Shown: positions 36,440 to 47,033, numbered from the stretch's first letter. The stretch: 64,000 nucleotides of DNA from Mediterraneibacter faecis JCM 15917 (GCA_001312505.1 BBDW01000003.1:186001-250000); one strand, 5' to 3'. A program made the numbers and translations. Notes: generated from the letters alone by a model not told the origin.

Positions 36440-39198
36440 TTACACGGCCTGTTTCTTCTGCTTCGCAAGGATTTCCAGAAGCTCCTGCCGATCTGTGGTA
36501 ATCAGCTCCTTTTCCAGATTGGAAGCCTTAAATTCCACAGTGATGTTATTGTTGTTGGTTGAGATCAGACCGTTTCCTCGTTGGAAATGGGTGATGTTCA
36601 TAACTTCCGTTTCCGACAGGTGCAGGATGGTCTTCACTCGCTGCGCCTCTTCATCTTCCATATTGAGAATGATCTTGGTCTTGCAGTTGTTGATGATGCC
36701 TTTGCCGTATTTTCCGTCATCCAGAGCAAAGAAGTCGTTTAAATCCTGCGTGGCAAAGATGCCGGCTCCAGAGTAAGCCCGGATGATCTTGGCAATCTCC
36801 AGTACGAATTCCGCTGCAAGTCGGTTGCTGGATGCACCGATGAGCTGCCAGACCTCATCGACAAAGATGGCTTTCTCTTCGGTACGGTTTTCCTTCGCTT
36901 TATCCCAGACATAATCCAGGGCAACGAACATGCCGACCGTTAAAAGATCGCTGGAACCGGTCAGTTCGGAGATATCCAGTACCGTATATTTATTGGTCAG
37001 GTCCACATTGGTCTGCTGGTTAAAGGAAGAAGCAGAACCGTGAACCAGGCGGTTCAGGATATGAGCCAGACGTTTGGTATCCTCGCTTTCCAGCAGGACA
37101 TTGTAGACATCCTCCAGAATGGGCATCTTTTTGTACTGCTCCGGATGCTGCGGATCTGTCAGGGATTCATTTTTATGTGTAATCCCTTTTAAGGCATAGG
37201 TTTTGATCAGGGCTTCATCCAGAAGCTGCTTCTCCTCATGGGACATATCCGGGATCAGCAGGCTGAAAAAGATATGAAGCCGCTGAATCTTGCCAGCCAG
37301 TGCGGAGGCATCGAGGGTCGGTCCGTCTAAAAGTTCATTTACAGAATTATCCACCTTTCGGATTTCCATGATGTTGATACAGTTTTTGCTGGCAGGGGAG
37401 ATCTGGATAAATTCTCCGCCGACATTCCTTGCAGCCCGGTAAAATTCGTGTCCCTTTAGGGGGGGAGCGATGATGAACACCTGGATGCCTTTTCTTCGCA
37501 TCCTTAGTGCCATGGTCTGCATGGTGAAGGTCTTTCCTGCTCCCGAACAGCCTAAGATACAGATGTTGCTGTTCTTGTACTGCCTGGAATCAAAGATATC
37601 CGCAATGACCAGGGAATTGTTATGCTTGTTTACCCCCCCAAAGAGGATTCCGTTATCATCGCAGATACTGTAGCTGACGAAGGGATAGCAGCTTGCCGCC
37701 CCCCCGGAAGTCAGTACGTTCCGCTTGGACAGCTTAAAAAGCTTCTTGTCCAGATTTGCCAGCGGCAGGGAGGAGAGAAAGCCCTGTTCCTGTAAAAAGT
37801 AGCAGGAGTGTAAGTTCATATCCTGCGAGATCAGGAGCTTTTTCATTTCCTGAATCCGCCATTGCAGTTCTTCCAGAGTAGTGGCGGTGATGGTAATGAG
37901 AAGATTCATGTAATAGAAATCTTCGTTATTGGCAAGCCCTTGTTTTAAGAAGTAACCGGAGCGGATCGCAGAGTCCAGATCGTCATAGTCAGTGTTGGTA
38001 TCGGACGCATCCTTTAATTTGGAACGGTTGATACGGATCTGCTGACCGAGACGCTGCTGAATCTTGTCCTTTGGCTGTTTCTGGAGAAAGAAATCAATAT
38101 CAATCCCTTCCCCCCCGGCATTGACAAGGAGTGACAGCCATCCGGGAGTTACCCGGTTTTTGTAGCCGTCAGACGGCACAAGCAGGTAGGAATGGTAAAG
38201 CCCATTGATCTGCACATAATGGGAGTGCCTGAAATCCACACTTTCCGGTGCGAGAAACTCGTTGATCCGGATGTGATCCAGTTCCTCCATGCGATTTTCC
38301 TTTGTATAGGCGGACAGTACAGTGCTGATCCGGTCCGGAAGCGGAACCTCCGTACAAAGGGTACGGTTTAACAGTGTGTACAGGACATCTGTGGTAAATT
38401 CATCCTCATTGTCATGGGTGACCACTTCATTCCCGCACTGGTACAGAAAGGTTTTGGCAGTCTGGGATGCCGTCTCAAGGGCGGCAAGGATTTCCCGTTC
38501 CTCCTCCTTCCGGTTGGCGTTGAAGGTTCATACTCAAAAATCAGAAAGAACCGTCTGGATACTGCTTCTCTGGAACTTAAGTTCTGGACAAACTGGATGT
38601 AGTCACGCTGCAGTTCCTGACAATGAGGATCGGTTTCCCGCTCCAGCTCCAGCCGGGACTGCTCCAAATGCTTATTGATGTCTGCTTTTTTGGAGATCAT
38701 CTTGATCTGGAGTTTGACCGGGCTGATCTTTAAGTAGCTGATAAAGCTGTAAATGATGCCCTGCTGTTCTCTGGCACTTCGAAGCAGGAAGTTGATTGGT
38801 TCAATCTCCAGGATCTTCACGTACCGTCCGTCTGTGGTATAGACGATCCCGTTTTCGATTTTTTCCACCGGAAGATAATCCTCCAAGGTCTGGTCTTTCT
38901 TTCGCTTTTTCCGGGAAACGGGGGGGTTTGCCGTGGCAGATGAGGCGTCCTTCTTGGAAACCACCTTCTTTTTCTGCTCTTTTTTTGCCGCCCGCTTTTC
39001 GGAAACTGCCCGTTTTTCTTCCTCCTTTCGTCTCCGGGCTTCCGTTTTTTTCTGGATTTTTATCTGTTTCGCCGCCTCTTTTTTCTGTCGGCTGGCTTCT
39101 TTCTGCTCCCACTTCAGATAACGGATATCTTCCTTTGCCTGTTTTTTGATGCCCCCCCGCTTGGTGGAGGTATCAAACTGCCGGTGTTCTTTTTTTTT
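36440..39198 (-). CDS. virB4: VirB4/TraE-type conjugation ATPase, one frameshift
   Basis: Walker A GCSGAGKTFTMQT, Walker B AIFVDEVWQLIG and TQDLNDFFAL mark the secretion ATPase that powers pilus or channel assembly. The N-terminal domain (YLPVEKIENGIVYTTDGRYV) follows a Lys/Arg/Glu-rich extension of about 75 residues. No clear start is visible at the nine-A run near 39190-39198; GTG 38964 is the first possible start in frame. A missing base near 38527 breaks the frame at FEYEPFNANR. About 890 aa. It is followed directly by the adhesin gene. Confidence 0.88.
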
Positions 39199-39655
39199 AC
39201 TTTTTGGCGGGGGCTGGTGCGTCCGGTTCAGACTGCGGGGGAGCCGATGCCATTACTTTGGAAGGCTCTGCCATTTTTTCTGCTTTCCGGTGTTTCTTTG
39301 TCTTTGGCTCTTTGAAACGTGGTTTCCTGCGTGGCTTTCCTTCCGGAAGACTGTCGGACCTCCAGATTACCCTGCGGTTCACTACAAAACGCAGGGCATT
39401 CATCAGAAAGGCAGTGATGCTCTCTCCGCCGATTCCAATCAGGGCTACCATTGCCGCCGGAAGTGCGGTCATGCAGAGAATGATGATGCGGGCAGTCAGG
39501 GACAGCGGCAGGTGGAAAACAGGGATACCGATTGCCAGGGAAAGAACAATGCTTTCTATGGCATTGCGGATGTCAAAGGTTCCGTTTAGAATCTTGCCTT
39601 TCTCAATGAAGTTGGGCGGGATAAAGGAAACCGGTGTTTCTTCTGGCTGTGTCAT
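39197..39655 (-). CDS. prgI: PrgI-family (VirB3-like) membrane protein
   Basis: MTQPEETPVSFIPPNFIEKG is the PrgI start, followed by two membrane helices (IVLSLAIGIPVFHLPLSL; IIILCMTALPAAMVALIG) and a long basic tail with SGGI-like GESITAFLMNALRF. 152 aa. It overlaps the previous gene by four bases (ATGA). PrgI/VirB3 docks with VirB4, and the gene stands right before VirB4 here. Confidence 0.85.
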   Translation of the reverse strand: MTQPEETPVSFIPPNFIEKGKILNGTFDIRNAIESIVLSLAIGIPVFHLPLSLTARIIILCMTALPAAMVALIGIGGESITAFLMNALRFVVNRRVIWRSDSLPEGKPRRKPRFKEPKTKKHRKAEKMAEPSKVMASAPPQSEPDAPAPAKK

Positions 39656-40277
39656 GGCTGCACCTCCTTTTTCGTATCTTTCGCATCTTCGGAAGGCACA
39701 GAGGCACTGCCGGATTCTGTGTCCGGAGCTTCCGGGCTGTCAGAAGTATCCGGATACCCGCCTTCCTGCAAGTGTTCGATGTCCTGCGAAGTCAGTGATG
39801 GCAGGGAATCATCGGTCTGCTTTTCGTAAACAGTCGTATCTGCAGAGACCTGTACCCCCCCGTCTTCTCCAAATAAAAACACACCTGTCGGGGTGTGGTA
39901 GGTAACCGGAAGCGTATCCTGATCGGAAAGTGAAAACATCAGGCAGACGGTTGTTTCGGTAGGGTAGCTGGTTTTTCCCGGCAGGAAGGTGATGCTTGTC
40001 TGTTCTTTTTTGACATATTCTTTTAGGTAGACAGGAAACTGCTCTTTGAGAGAAGCAATCTGGCTGTCGGAGAAAAATGCTTTTAAAGCATCAAAATCCA
40101 GATATTCCGGCATGGGGGGGGTATCGGAATTTGTTTCTGCTGTTTCTTTTGCCGGTTCCCTGCCTTTGTTTCCGGAAACTTCTTTTTCTGGCTTTTCCAG
40201 AAACTGGGGAGAACCAGTCCGGCAAGCAGCAGAAACAGCATCAGAAAAATGGAAAGAATCACTTTTGTTCTGTTCAT
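39652..40277 (-). CDS. Membrane-anchored conjugation protein, hypothetical; frameshifted
   Basis: The ATG at 40277 (MNRTKVILSIFLMLFLLLAG) gives an N-terminal anchor, then a Lys/Glu-rich linker. The frame slips near 40207, where four Cs replace five (LPQFLEKPEKE expected). The folded part begins at about MPEYLDFDALKAFFSDSQI and has a beta-rich core (TYHTPTGVFLFGEDGGVQV). A Ser/Asp/Glu/Pro-rich tail ends it. About 208 aa. It lies between the lysozyme/peptidase and PrgI genes, so it is probably an extracellular-side channel component. Confidence 0.65.
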
Positions 40278-40287
40278 AAAGGCTCCT

Positions 40288-41989
40288 TTATTTTTTGTCG
40301 AAGATCCAGTAGGCATTTGCGTGGCATGGATTTCCGACATCATATCAAATTCACGGTTAATATAGTTCTTTGCGTCACTGTCATTGGGATCATTGACCAG
40401 TACCTTGCCGTTTGCCGTAACACCCCGGAGCACGATGAAGTGCCCGCCGCTGGTGAAAAGTCCTGCCCGCTGAGAGGAGATGACCGGACGGCCTTCGGAG
40501 AGTGCCTGAAGTACCGTATTGGCATTGCTGGTCTGTGTGACGCTGCCACAGCCGAAATGACTGGCTGCAGCCTGAAAGTAGCTCCAGTAGGTTCCAACTC
40601 CCGGCTTATAATAGGAATTCCCGCACCATGCCACTGCATCCGGAGGGTAATAGTGTTCCCGGTCAGATAGCTGGCGATCATGGCAAAGCTGGTAGGTCCA
40701 CATCCGGAAGATGCGATGGAGCCGCCGCCATAAGGGATGTTCCCGTAATCGGTCTGGAGATAGTGGGGGGGAATCTGCATTCCGTTTGCCGGATAGCTTC
40801 CGCCGGTATTGGTAATCTGATAATACCGGAGAACATGCTCCACATATTCCTTGTCCCCCCCATACCGGTCATAATGCCAGTTCGGACGGGCACACATCAT
40901 ATCCGAATAAGCAATGGCGTTTTCTTTGGTATAGCCGCCGTCACGTTCCATTGCCCAGTCGATATAGCCGGAGCCGTAATTGTAACCCTGAAGCGCCAGC
41001 TTGATGCGGTCCAGGTCGGTAGGTCCGGTACATCCTGCTTTATCCAGTGCATACTTTAATTCCTGAATCCCACATTCGATGGAATAAGCAGGATCGGTGA
41101 TGCCGTTGGGGGGGACATGGGGGGGGTATTTCTTATTAAAGCCGCCTTCTGCCGCCTGCATGGGATCGCTTCCACGCCCGCCGCTTTCCTGCATCATGAC
41201 TGCCATGAGGAGTTCCACATAAGCTTCCATGCCGTATTTCTGTGCGACCTGCTGGATGGTAGCCCGGTAAGCCAGCACCTCATCGCTGACACCTACCGCC
41301 ATGGCAAGACCGGAAGCGGAGCCGCCAAAGAACATGGTCAGGTTTTCCACATAACTGTCTGCCGTTTTTTTCTGCTTATCGGTCAGATGAAAGACGTGAT
41401 CTGCAAAGTAGGCATCTCCGGCATAGCTGACCGTGTAGGTATGGCGGGTAAAAGTAACCTTTCTGGGTGGTGCATTTTCCTCTTCCGCCGGAACTTCCAC
41501 CGTGACCGTTTCTGAAGTAACGTCATAAGAAAAAAGCCCGTCCTCGTTTTCCCGGATCAGGCTTTTGAGTTTGCTGATATTTATATTTTTATAGTCATCC
41601 TGGCTGGCACAAAACTGTGCGATGAGCTGGTTCGCATTTACGATGATACTGGAAGCGTAAGGATCGCTGATAGAGGCAGTATCTCCTTCCGGGAGTCTGG
41701 AAATTTCCGCATTGATCTTAGCAAGCAGTGCATCATGGCTTTCTTGAAGCACCTCCACGATTGCCTGATTGGAAGCCCGGATATTTTTACTGATTACCGT
41801 GTTGCTGGTCAGTGCTCCGGTATTTTCAGAGAGGTCTCCGAAGACGAGTCCCGGAAGCATGACAAGGAACAGCATGGGAAGCATCAGTACACCGCCGACG
41901 GCTGCTCCGGTTTTCGCAAGGGTGCGCCTGTGCCGGAATACTGTACCGATGACAGCAAGAGGACTGCCCATCAAGGCTGTTTTTGGCAT
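40288..41989 (-). CDS. Bifunctional cell-wall hydrolase: lytic transglycosylase plus C39-like peptidase; frameshifted
   Basis: The ATG at 41989 (MPKTALMGSPLAVIGTVF) has AAAGGAG ten bases upstream. A membrane helix lies at ~30-50 (VGGVLMLPMLFLVMLPGLV). The lysozyme-like domain has the catalytic Glu in MAVMMQESGG and GYNYGSGYIDW. The C-terminal C39-type domain has Cys in SSGCGPTSFAMI, His in GHFIVLRGV and VNDPND. Breaks near 40648 (one C missing, TITPPDAVAW expected) and near the end (HANAYWIFDKK expected). It opens the peptidoglycan for the transfer channel, like CwlT/VirB1. Confidence 0.88.
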
Positions 41990-41990
41990 G

Positions 41991-42899
41991 TTACATACGC
42001 TCCTTTCGCTGTGGGGCTGGCGGCAGTTTCTGGACAATGGATTCATTGTAGGATACTTTGCCGTTGCCGGAAGTATATGGTGCTTTTTCTACCGTATCCT
42101 GTGCATACTGCTTGTACCAGGTGGAACCGTCCACGGACTGCACCGTAGAGTAGGCGCCCTGAGTCGGAGCTGCATACTGGTCGGCATGGTACAGGGCAAA
42201 ATCCCGGTTCCCGGAACTTCCGGTTTCGGTACCGGTGATCCGTCCGCCGCCGATTTCTACATTATCATAGGAAGAACCGCCGCCCGGCTTGATGCCCATA
42301 TAGGAAGTAAAGGCTTTCTGTGCGTCTGCTCCCTTGATGGAACCCACCTGACCGTAATTTCCCTGTGCAATGTTGCTGATGACCTGATTGGCAAAGTCTC
42401 CGCCTTTGTTCAGGGATGATTGGTAAAGCATGTTCCCGATACTGCTGTGTTCGGTATAACCGGTTGCGGAATTGACCGCTTCCCTTTGTACCTGTCTTCC
42501 CACTGCTCCGGCAAGCCCGCCGGATAGGAAGCTTCCTGCGACAGCCGCACTTCCGGGAGAAGAGGCTTTGCGGTAGCCGCCACCACCATGGGAACGCATG
42601 GAACCGGTCAGGCTCCGTCCTGCAATCAGAAGTTCAGCCATCATGTTTCCTCCGGTATTGCCGACATTGATGCCAAGCGATGCCAGAAAAGAATCAATTT
42701 TCTGGGATACCTTTAAAAAGGCAATGGCACACAGGAACCAGACGAAGACATTTCCGGTTACCGCCTCCTTTCCCTGACTGGCAACTGCCGCTTCCACATC
42801 TGCTTCCGTAAGCTCCGCTGCAAAGACCGGCATGGAGCAAAACAGTACCAGACAGGCAGTTAATACCAGGAATGGTATGAGTTTCTTTCTAAGTTTCAT
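41991..42899 (-). CDS. Conjugation protein with signal peptide and one membrane span (Gly/Ser-rich)
   Basis: It starts MKLRKKLIPFLVLTACLVLF with a signal peptide cut near VFAAE. A membrane helix FVWFLCAIAFLKVSQKI follows, then a Gly/Ser/Asn-rich region (RSHGGGGYRKASSPGSA) and a region rich in Tyr and Gly. 302 aa, complete. It sits next to the VirB6-like gene, as in other Firmicutes transfer operons. Probably an exported or membrane channel subunit; the exact family name is not known to me. Confidence 0.7.
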   Translation of the reverse strand: MKLRKKLIPFLVLTACLVLFCSMPVFAAELTEADVEAAVASQGKEAVTGNVFVWFLCAIAFLKVSQKIDSFLASLGINVGNTGGNMMAELLIAGRSLTGSMRSHGGGGYRKASSPGSAAVAGSFLSGGLAGAVGRQVQREAVNSATGYTEHSSIGNMLYQSSLNKGGDFANQVISNIAQGNYGQVGSIKGADAQKAFTSYMGIKPGGGSSYDNVEIGGGRITGTETGSSGNRDFALYHADQYAAPTQGAYSTVQSVDGSTWYKQYAQDTVEKAPYTSGNGKVSYNESIVQKLPPAPQRKERM

Positions 42900-42914
42900 T
42901 TTGGTCCTCCTTTC

Positions 42915-43628
42915 TTATAGGGATAACGGATTGGCAAGGAAGGTGCCGACCATAGAAGTAAACAGCCGCAGGCACCACGCATTCATCAGCAGCAAAAAGA
43001 ACTGGCCGCCAAGCATCCGGCACCAGCTTTTGAAGATATTTCCAGTTGACTGGCTGGCACCCATGGAAAAAGCTGCCGGGGGGGCTGTGTAGACCAGTAC
43101 CCCCAGAAGAATATAACGTTCTGCCGCTTCAAAGAGCAGCTTGATGTAGTTCCACGCCAGAATCAGTACCAGAATCAGTGCAATGATGGCTACCGCCCCA
43201 TTTGCACAGACTCCTAGGATGACTGTGACTACGGAGTTAAAATCCGCAAATTTTAAAGGCGGCAGGTCTTCCGTCAAAATCCAGTTGTACGGTGTTCCTG
43301 AAATCTTCAGGAGCAGATCCACAATATCTTTCGCATAGAAGGTGAGAAAGATAAAGAGGAAGGAACGGATGGACAGCTTAATGGGATCTTCCGCTTCGAT
43401 ACCGGCTCCCATAAAGTAATTTTTAAAGAGCTGCCATACCCAGTTTAAGAGGATCAGCCCGATGCCCAGTGCCAGAAAGACCTGATACATGGTCTCGGCT
43501 GCAGGAAAGTAGCGAAGAAACGTATCCATGGAACAGCCCAGAGCACCGAGGACTGAAGTGGTGATCAGATCCAGAATGTTCATGACCTGTTCGGCAATCC
43601 ATTCCACGATTCCGTCAAGTATTCCCAT
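42915..43628 (-). CDS. VirB6/TrbL-like polytopic membrane protein
   Basis: 237 aa with about six hydrophobic segments (MNILDLITTSVLGALG; MYQVFLALGIGLILLNWVW; SFLFIFLTFYAKDIVDLLL; VVTVILGVCANGAVAIIAL; YILLGVLVYTAPPAAFS). MGASQSTGNIFKSWCRMLGG is the typical TrbL/VirB6 C-terminal segment. It forms the inner-membrane channel of the type IV system. No frame break; a C run near 43079 gives APPAAF. Confidence 0.8.
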   Translation of the reverse strand: MGILDGIVEWIAEQVMNILDLITTSVLGALGCSMDTFLRYFPAAETMYQVFLALGIGLILLNWVWQLFKNYFMGAGIEAEDPIKLSIRSFLFIFLTFYAKDIVDLLLKISGTPYNWILTEDLPPLKFADFNSVVTVILGVCANGAVAIIALILVLILAWNYIKLLFEAAERYILLGVLVYTAPPAAFSMGASQSTGNIFKSWCRMLGGQFFLLLMNAWCLRLFTSMVGTFLANPLSL

Positions 43629-43646
43629 AGTGGCATCTCCTTTCGT

Positions 43647-44028
43647 CTATCCGTTCCATTTTCCGCCTGCAAAGAACGGGGGGGTGATGTAAGCCATGAT
43701 AAAGCCAAGCCCGTTTAAGATCGCCCAGGTAATGACGATACGCTTGAGCCATGCACGTGATTCGTCCACGGTTTTTCCGCTTTTGGAAAAATTCATCATC
43801 AGAAGGGCAACCGATGCCGTTACGACTGCAGCAATGGTGGAAATGAGGATAATCTGGTTATAGACATCCTTCATGATCTCATTGGCTTTGGTCCAGATGG
43901 TAGCGGCAAAAACCGGCTGTGTATATCCGCAGAGGACTGTGACAGCCAGAAATGCAGCATACAGGCATCTGCCATAATTGACATGCCGTTTTGTGTCTGG
44001 CGGAGCGTTTTTCAGTTTGTGTTTCACG
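43647..44028 (-). CDS. VirB2-like pilin/channel subunit
   Basis: The GTG at 44028 is chosen: AAGGAGG lies nine bases upstream, and further upstream the frame lacks a site. It has an N-terminal signal-like helix (CLYAAFLAVTVLCGYTQPVFA), a short polar part, a second helix (IILISTIAAVVTASVALLMM), and a third near the end (WAILNGLGFIMAYI). About 127 aa, the VirB2/TrbC plan. It is the first gene of the minus-strand transfer operon. Confidence 0.7.
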
Positions 44029-44105
44029 TAAAGATACCTCCTTTTTATAAGAGCGGCAGGAGAATTACCTCCCTGCCTTTGCTTATGGTTTTCCTGCCTC
44101 AAGAA

Positions 44106-44138
44106 AGGACGCAGCCCGGTCAATGCAGGCTGCGTCCT
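44106..44138 (-). terminator. Hairpin at the head of the transfer operon
   Basis: AGGACGCAGCC pairs perfectly with GGCTGCGTCCT. A second dyad with ACGCAGC/GCTGCGT follows at 44186-44236. They lie in the leader of the transfer operon and could act as attenuator or as a terminator for incoming minus-strand transcription. Confidence 0.5.
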
Positions 44139-44270
44139 AAATCAAAGTATGAAATTGTAAAGATCCTCCTATCTTACAGAAAAAACGCAGCTTATTTGCC
44201 GCAGGAGAGGCTTCCCATAAGGCAGTGCTGCGTTTCCTTCTGCATATAATTTTGACAATATCAATTTTAA

Positions 44271-44459
44271 CATGGGTAAATTACCGCTACAATCGCAGGA
44301 ATGTGCCAGTTACAGACGATGGAGTGCCAAAAACGTGACCAACGCTAAAAGCGTTGTAAATGCAATCCTTATGGATACTGTAAGCGTGATTTGCAACCAA
44401 TTATACTGGATTTACATGACTAATGCTTTAAGCGTTAGTGAATACTGGAAGGAGGAGGT
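44271..44459. promoter_or_regulatory. Non-coding regulatory region before the XRE gene
   Basis: No gene seen. It begins with CATGGGTAA and CAATCGCAGGAATG, a block repeated in similar form at 58266. Dyads built on AACGCT/AGCGTT occur around 44340-44355 and AAGCGTTAG near 44430, probable binding sites for the XRE protein. Confidence 0.45.
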
Positions 44460-44465
44460 GTGCGT

Positions 44466-44786
44466 GTGAAAGGAATGGGAAAGGCAATCCGCAGGTACAG
44501 GGAAGAGGCAGGAATTACGCAGGAGAAACTGGCTGAACTGGTGGATATCAGTACCAACCATCTGGGTGCGATTGAGCGGGAAGTGAAAACACCTACGATG
44601 GAAACATTTGTAAAGCTGTTGAATGTATTAGGTGCGGAACCGAATGAAGTGCTGAAGGAAGTGATTCCTCTTACCAGAATGGAACATACTTCTGTAGTGG
44701 AAGGAAAGCTGGAAGGGCTCACACCGAAGAAGCAGGAAAGCGTGCTTCGGATGCTGGATGTGATAATTGAAGAGATGATGAAATAG
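44466..44786 (+). CDS. XRE-family helix-turn-helix regulator
   Basis: GTG 44466 follows GGAGGAGG by seven bases. The Cro/CI-type HTH is in the first 65 residues (IRRYREEAGITQEKLAELVD, STNHLGAIEREVKTPTMET). A short C-terminal helix (TPKKQESVLRMLDVIIEEM) probably dimerises. About 106 aa. It stands divergent from the transfer operon and so is a candidate repressor of transfer. Confidence 0.85.
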   Translation: MKGMGKAIRRYREEAGITQEKLAELVDISTNHLGAIEREVKTPTMETFVKLLNVLGAEPNEVLKEVIPLTRMEHTSVVEGKLEGLTPKKQESVLRMLDVIIEEMMK

Positions 44787-44789
44787 AAG

Positions 44790-44823
44790 CTGTCTGCGAA
44801 ATTGCCGCAGGCAGTTTTTTTGA
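44790..44823 (+). terminator. Terminator after the XRE gene
   Basis: CTGTCTGCG pairs with CGCAGGCAG and is followed by seven T. Confidence 0.8.
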
Positions 44824-44941
44824 AAGTTGTATATGCAATAAAACACATAAAAATATGCGATTTATGATGAAAGTGATTGCAAGATTTGATATAGTAATCC
44901 TAAAAGCATTATAAAACTAATTCTTAAAGGATGACTATGAT

Positions 44942-45659
44942 ATGAAAAAGGGATATGTGGGATTATTGGCATGTGCGGCAGGAATTCTGATCGGACTGGG
45001 AATCAGCCGGCTGGATCTGACAGGTTATCTTGAAAAAACACAGGAGCAGGAATATCACCCGGTAGAAAGAAAGGTGCCTGAATTAGTAGAAAGCAAGCTG
45101 AAAGATCCCAAGCAGTGCTGGCTGTGTGGGAGTCATGAACGGAGCATGATGGGATATTTTCGGAAGTTTGATGATCTTGGAGTCATCTGTACCAATCAAT
45201 GGTATGTGATGGATATGCATATACGGAATCACGATGAAGACGGGAATCTTACCGGCCCGCAGGGAAACGGGCATATGGGTTATACCGGGACAGGAGAAGG
45301 CGGCTGCTTTTTCCATACGGAGCAGATGTCGGATTACGGGATTTCCGAAGTATCGGTGGATTACGGGGGGGAAGATAGTATCTTCGATGTGAAAAAAGTA
45401 CAGAACCATCTGTGTCAGGAATGTCTGGATAAGCTGGTGGAAAGCATGGAAGTATTCTGTGAGGAAACACAAAAACCAAAGCCACGTGATCTGGTACTGG
45501 TGGATTTTCAGACATTGGAGCTGTACGCCATTCAGGAGCATAATGCGGGATACTTTATCCGGGATTATTATGTGGAAATTGAGTCGGAGGAAGATGGGGG
45601 TGGAAGTAAAGGCATTTTACTGCCCGAAGCTTAATAACGGGAAAAAGGATGGAGAATAA
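44942..45659 (+). CDS. Membrane-anchored protein with CxxC motifs, hypothetical; frameshifted
   Basis: The ATG at 44942 (MKKGYVGLLACAAGILIGLG) follows AAAGGATGA. An N-terminal anchor is followed by an external domain with CWLCGSHERSMMGYF and CQECLDKLVESM, two CxxC-type pairs that could bind metal. A five-G run at about 45596 replaces four; the repaired C-terminus is VEVKAFYCPKLNNGKKDGE, ending at 45659. About 238 aa. No family recognised. Confidence 0.6.
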
Positions 45660-45744
45660 ATTGAGGTTTGCATTGGTGAGGAGTATAATGTAAGTACGTG
45701 TTATGTATTGGAAAAACTTGAATTTAGCAGAAAGAAGGATTGTT

Positions 45745-46074
45745 ATGAAATTTATCAATACTAGAAAATTCACATGGATAATTTGTATAATAGGATTTTT
45801 GCTTGCTCTTGTAAGTATATTTTTCTTACCGAGTATTATTCCAGTACATTTTGCAAATGGGATTGCGGATGATTATGGAAGAAAAATACAAATATTTTTA
45901 TTTCCTATATTACAAGTGCTTATCACTTTTTTGACTGGACGAGAAAAAGTAAAATATTGCCTGACACATTCAAAAACTTTCTTAACGGACATTCAGTTTA
46001 ATTGGATGATAGATGGTGTACTTTTATTGGTAATGTTTGCAGAAATATGGGTTATCTATGCTTCATTTGCATAG
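45745..46074 (+). CDS. DUF1648-like small membrane protein
   Basis: The ATG at 45745 (MKFINTRKFTWIICIIGFLL) has GAAAGGATTG upstream; an earlier in-frame start lacks a site. After the first span comes FFLPSIIPVHFANGIADDYG, the DUF1648 motif, then a second span and a C-terminal third span (GVLLLVMFAEIWVIYA). About 109 aa. It may be the short form of the SdpI/YhfI-like membrane family. Confidence 0.6.
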   Translation: MKFINTRKFTWIICIIGFLLALVSIFFLPSIIPVHFANGIADDYGRKIQIFLFPILQVLITFLTGREKVKYCLTHSKTFLTDIQFNWMIDGVLLLVMFAEIWVIYASFA

Positions 46075-46135
46075 AAATACTTGCATAACAATTTACATTT
46101 GATTGAGCAGATAAAAATGATTTGAGGTGGTAGCA

Positions 46136-46369
46136 ATGAAAAAGCGATTGGGAATCATAGCCGGAATTTTAGGAATTGTATTGGCAGTCATTGGCATTGT
46201 ACTGAAGCAGAAAGAAAACACAGCCGTTTCTGTTATTGGTGGTGCGGATGGCCCGACTTCTATTTTCATAGCAGGGAAGTTAAATGGTGATAATTTTATT
46301 TTTATGATTGTAGTTGGAATTATTTTATTGATTTTGGCAGGAGTTATTTTTTACAAACGTAAGCATTAA
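46136..46369 (+). CDS. Small two-span protein with GGADGPTSIF motif
   Basis: The ATG at 46136 (MKKRLGIIAGILGIVLAVIG) has GAGGTGG upstream. Two membrane helices flank VIGGADGPTSIFIAGK, which matches the conserved core of sodium-pumping decarboxylase beta subunits (OadB/GcdB), here without the rest of that large protein. 77 aa with a basic end (FYKRKH). It may be a miniature relative, or a protein mimicking that core. Function unknown. Confidence 0.65.
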   Translation: MKKRLGIIAGILGIVLAVIGIVLKQKENTAVSVIGGADGPTSIFIAGKLNGDNFIFMIVVGIILLILAGVIFYKRKH

Positions 46370-46424
46370 GTTACAGTTTTTTAGACTGTGTATGGCGGAA
46401 GAACCGGGAAAGTGTAGATATATC

Positions 46425-46808
46425 ATGGGGATTTTGGAAAAAAATAAAAAAAGTAAGGGTACAGCGTTTGTCTATGATGAGAATAATGATTACTATAAGA
46501 TGGAAATAAACGGGATTGAATTTGTCTGTGACAGTATACATTCCGATTATGAGAAGCATGCAGTTGAACTGGCACAGGCGTATGAGAAAAGGCTGCCGGA
46601 TATCGTGGATTATCTTATGCCGGATATAAAGGAGATGTTTGGAATTACAAATCCAGATGTAATAGCAAACTCACTAGGAAAGCCGAGTATAGATTTGGAT
46701 AGAGGAACACTGACTTATCTGGAGCACACAATGGACAGCCTACATATTATTGAAATGGAATTTGACGGTATCTTCACGGCATTCTATAACTCCTGTATTG
46801 ATGGATAG
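46425..46808 (+). CDS. Hypothetical protein (DUF2004-like)
   Basis: ATG 46425 (MGILEKNKKSKGTAFVYDEN) or, 33 bases earlier, ATG 46392; neither has a strong ribosome site. Soluble and acidic: MEINGIEFVCDSIHSDYEKHA, helical middle, DLDRGTLTYLEHTMDSLHII near the end. About 127 aa. The pattern recalls the DUF2004/DUF6985 group, which often stands next to toxin-immunity loci, but I am not certain. Confidence 0.55.
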   Translation: MGILEKNKKSKGTAFVYDENNDYYKMEINGIEFVCDSIHSDYEKHAVELAQAYEKRLPDIVDYLMPDIKEMFGITNPDVIANSLGKPSIDLDRGTLTYLEHTMDSLHIIEMEFDGIFTAFYNSCIDG

Positions 46809-47033
46809 GACTTTAGTAACATAGAGCTGCAGTTGTCTACAGCTTTTATCCAGACTTCGGATGTTACAGAGAAGCAATCAGAAATGGATTGATCGATTTC
46901 TGAAGCAGTATCCGGTGAAATCCTTGAACATATGAAGGAAAAGTATGTATGTTAATTTTATTTTTATTGTAGACAAAAGATAGGACTGATATGATAAAAG
47001 AACAGGTTATTACAAATAGAGGTGGAGTATTTG
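46809..47033. other. Intergenic region before the second two-component system
   Basis: No gene is supported. Short open stretches look like decayed coding sequence. The regulator promoter is presumably in the AT-rich end near 46950-47000. Confidence 0.4.

Noticed and set aside
41769-42419. 216-residue plus-strand open frame
   Set aside because: It overlaps two transfer genes on the other strand that have clear signal peptide, lysozyme and coupling features.
46809-46960. Possible gene remnant before the second two-component system
   Set aside because: Only short broken frames without recognisable family, so no feature beyond intergenic region is claimed.
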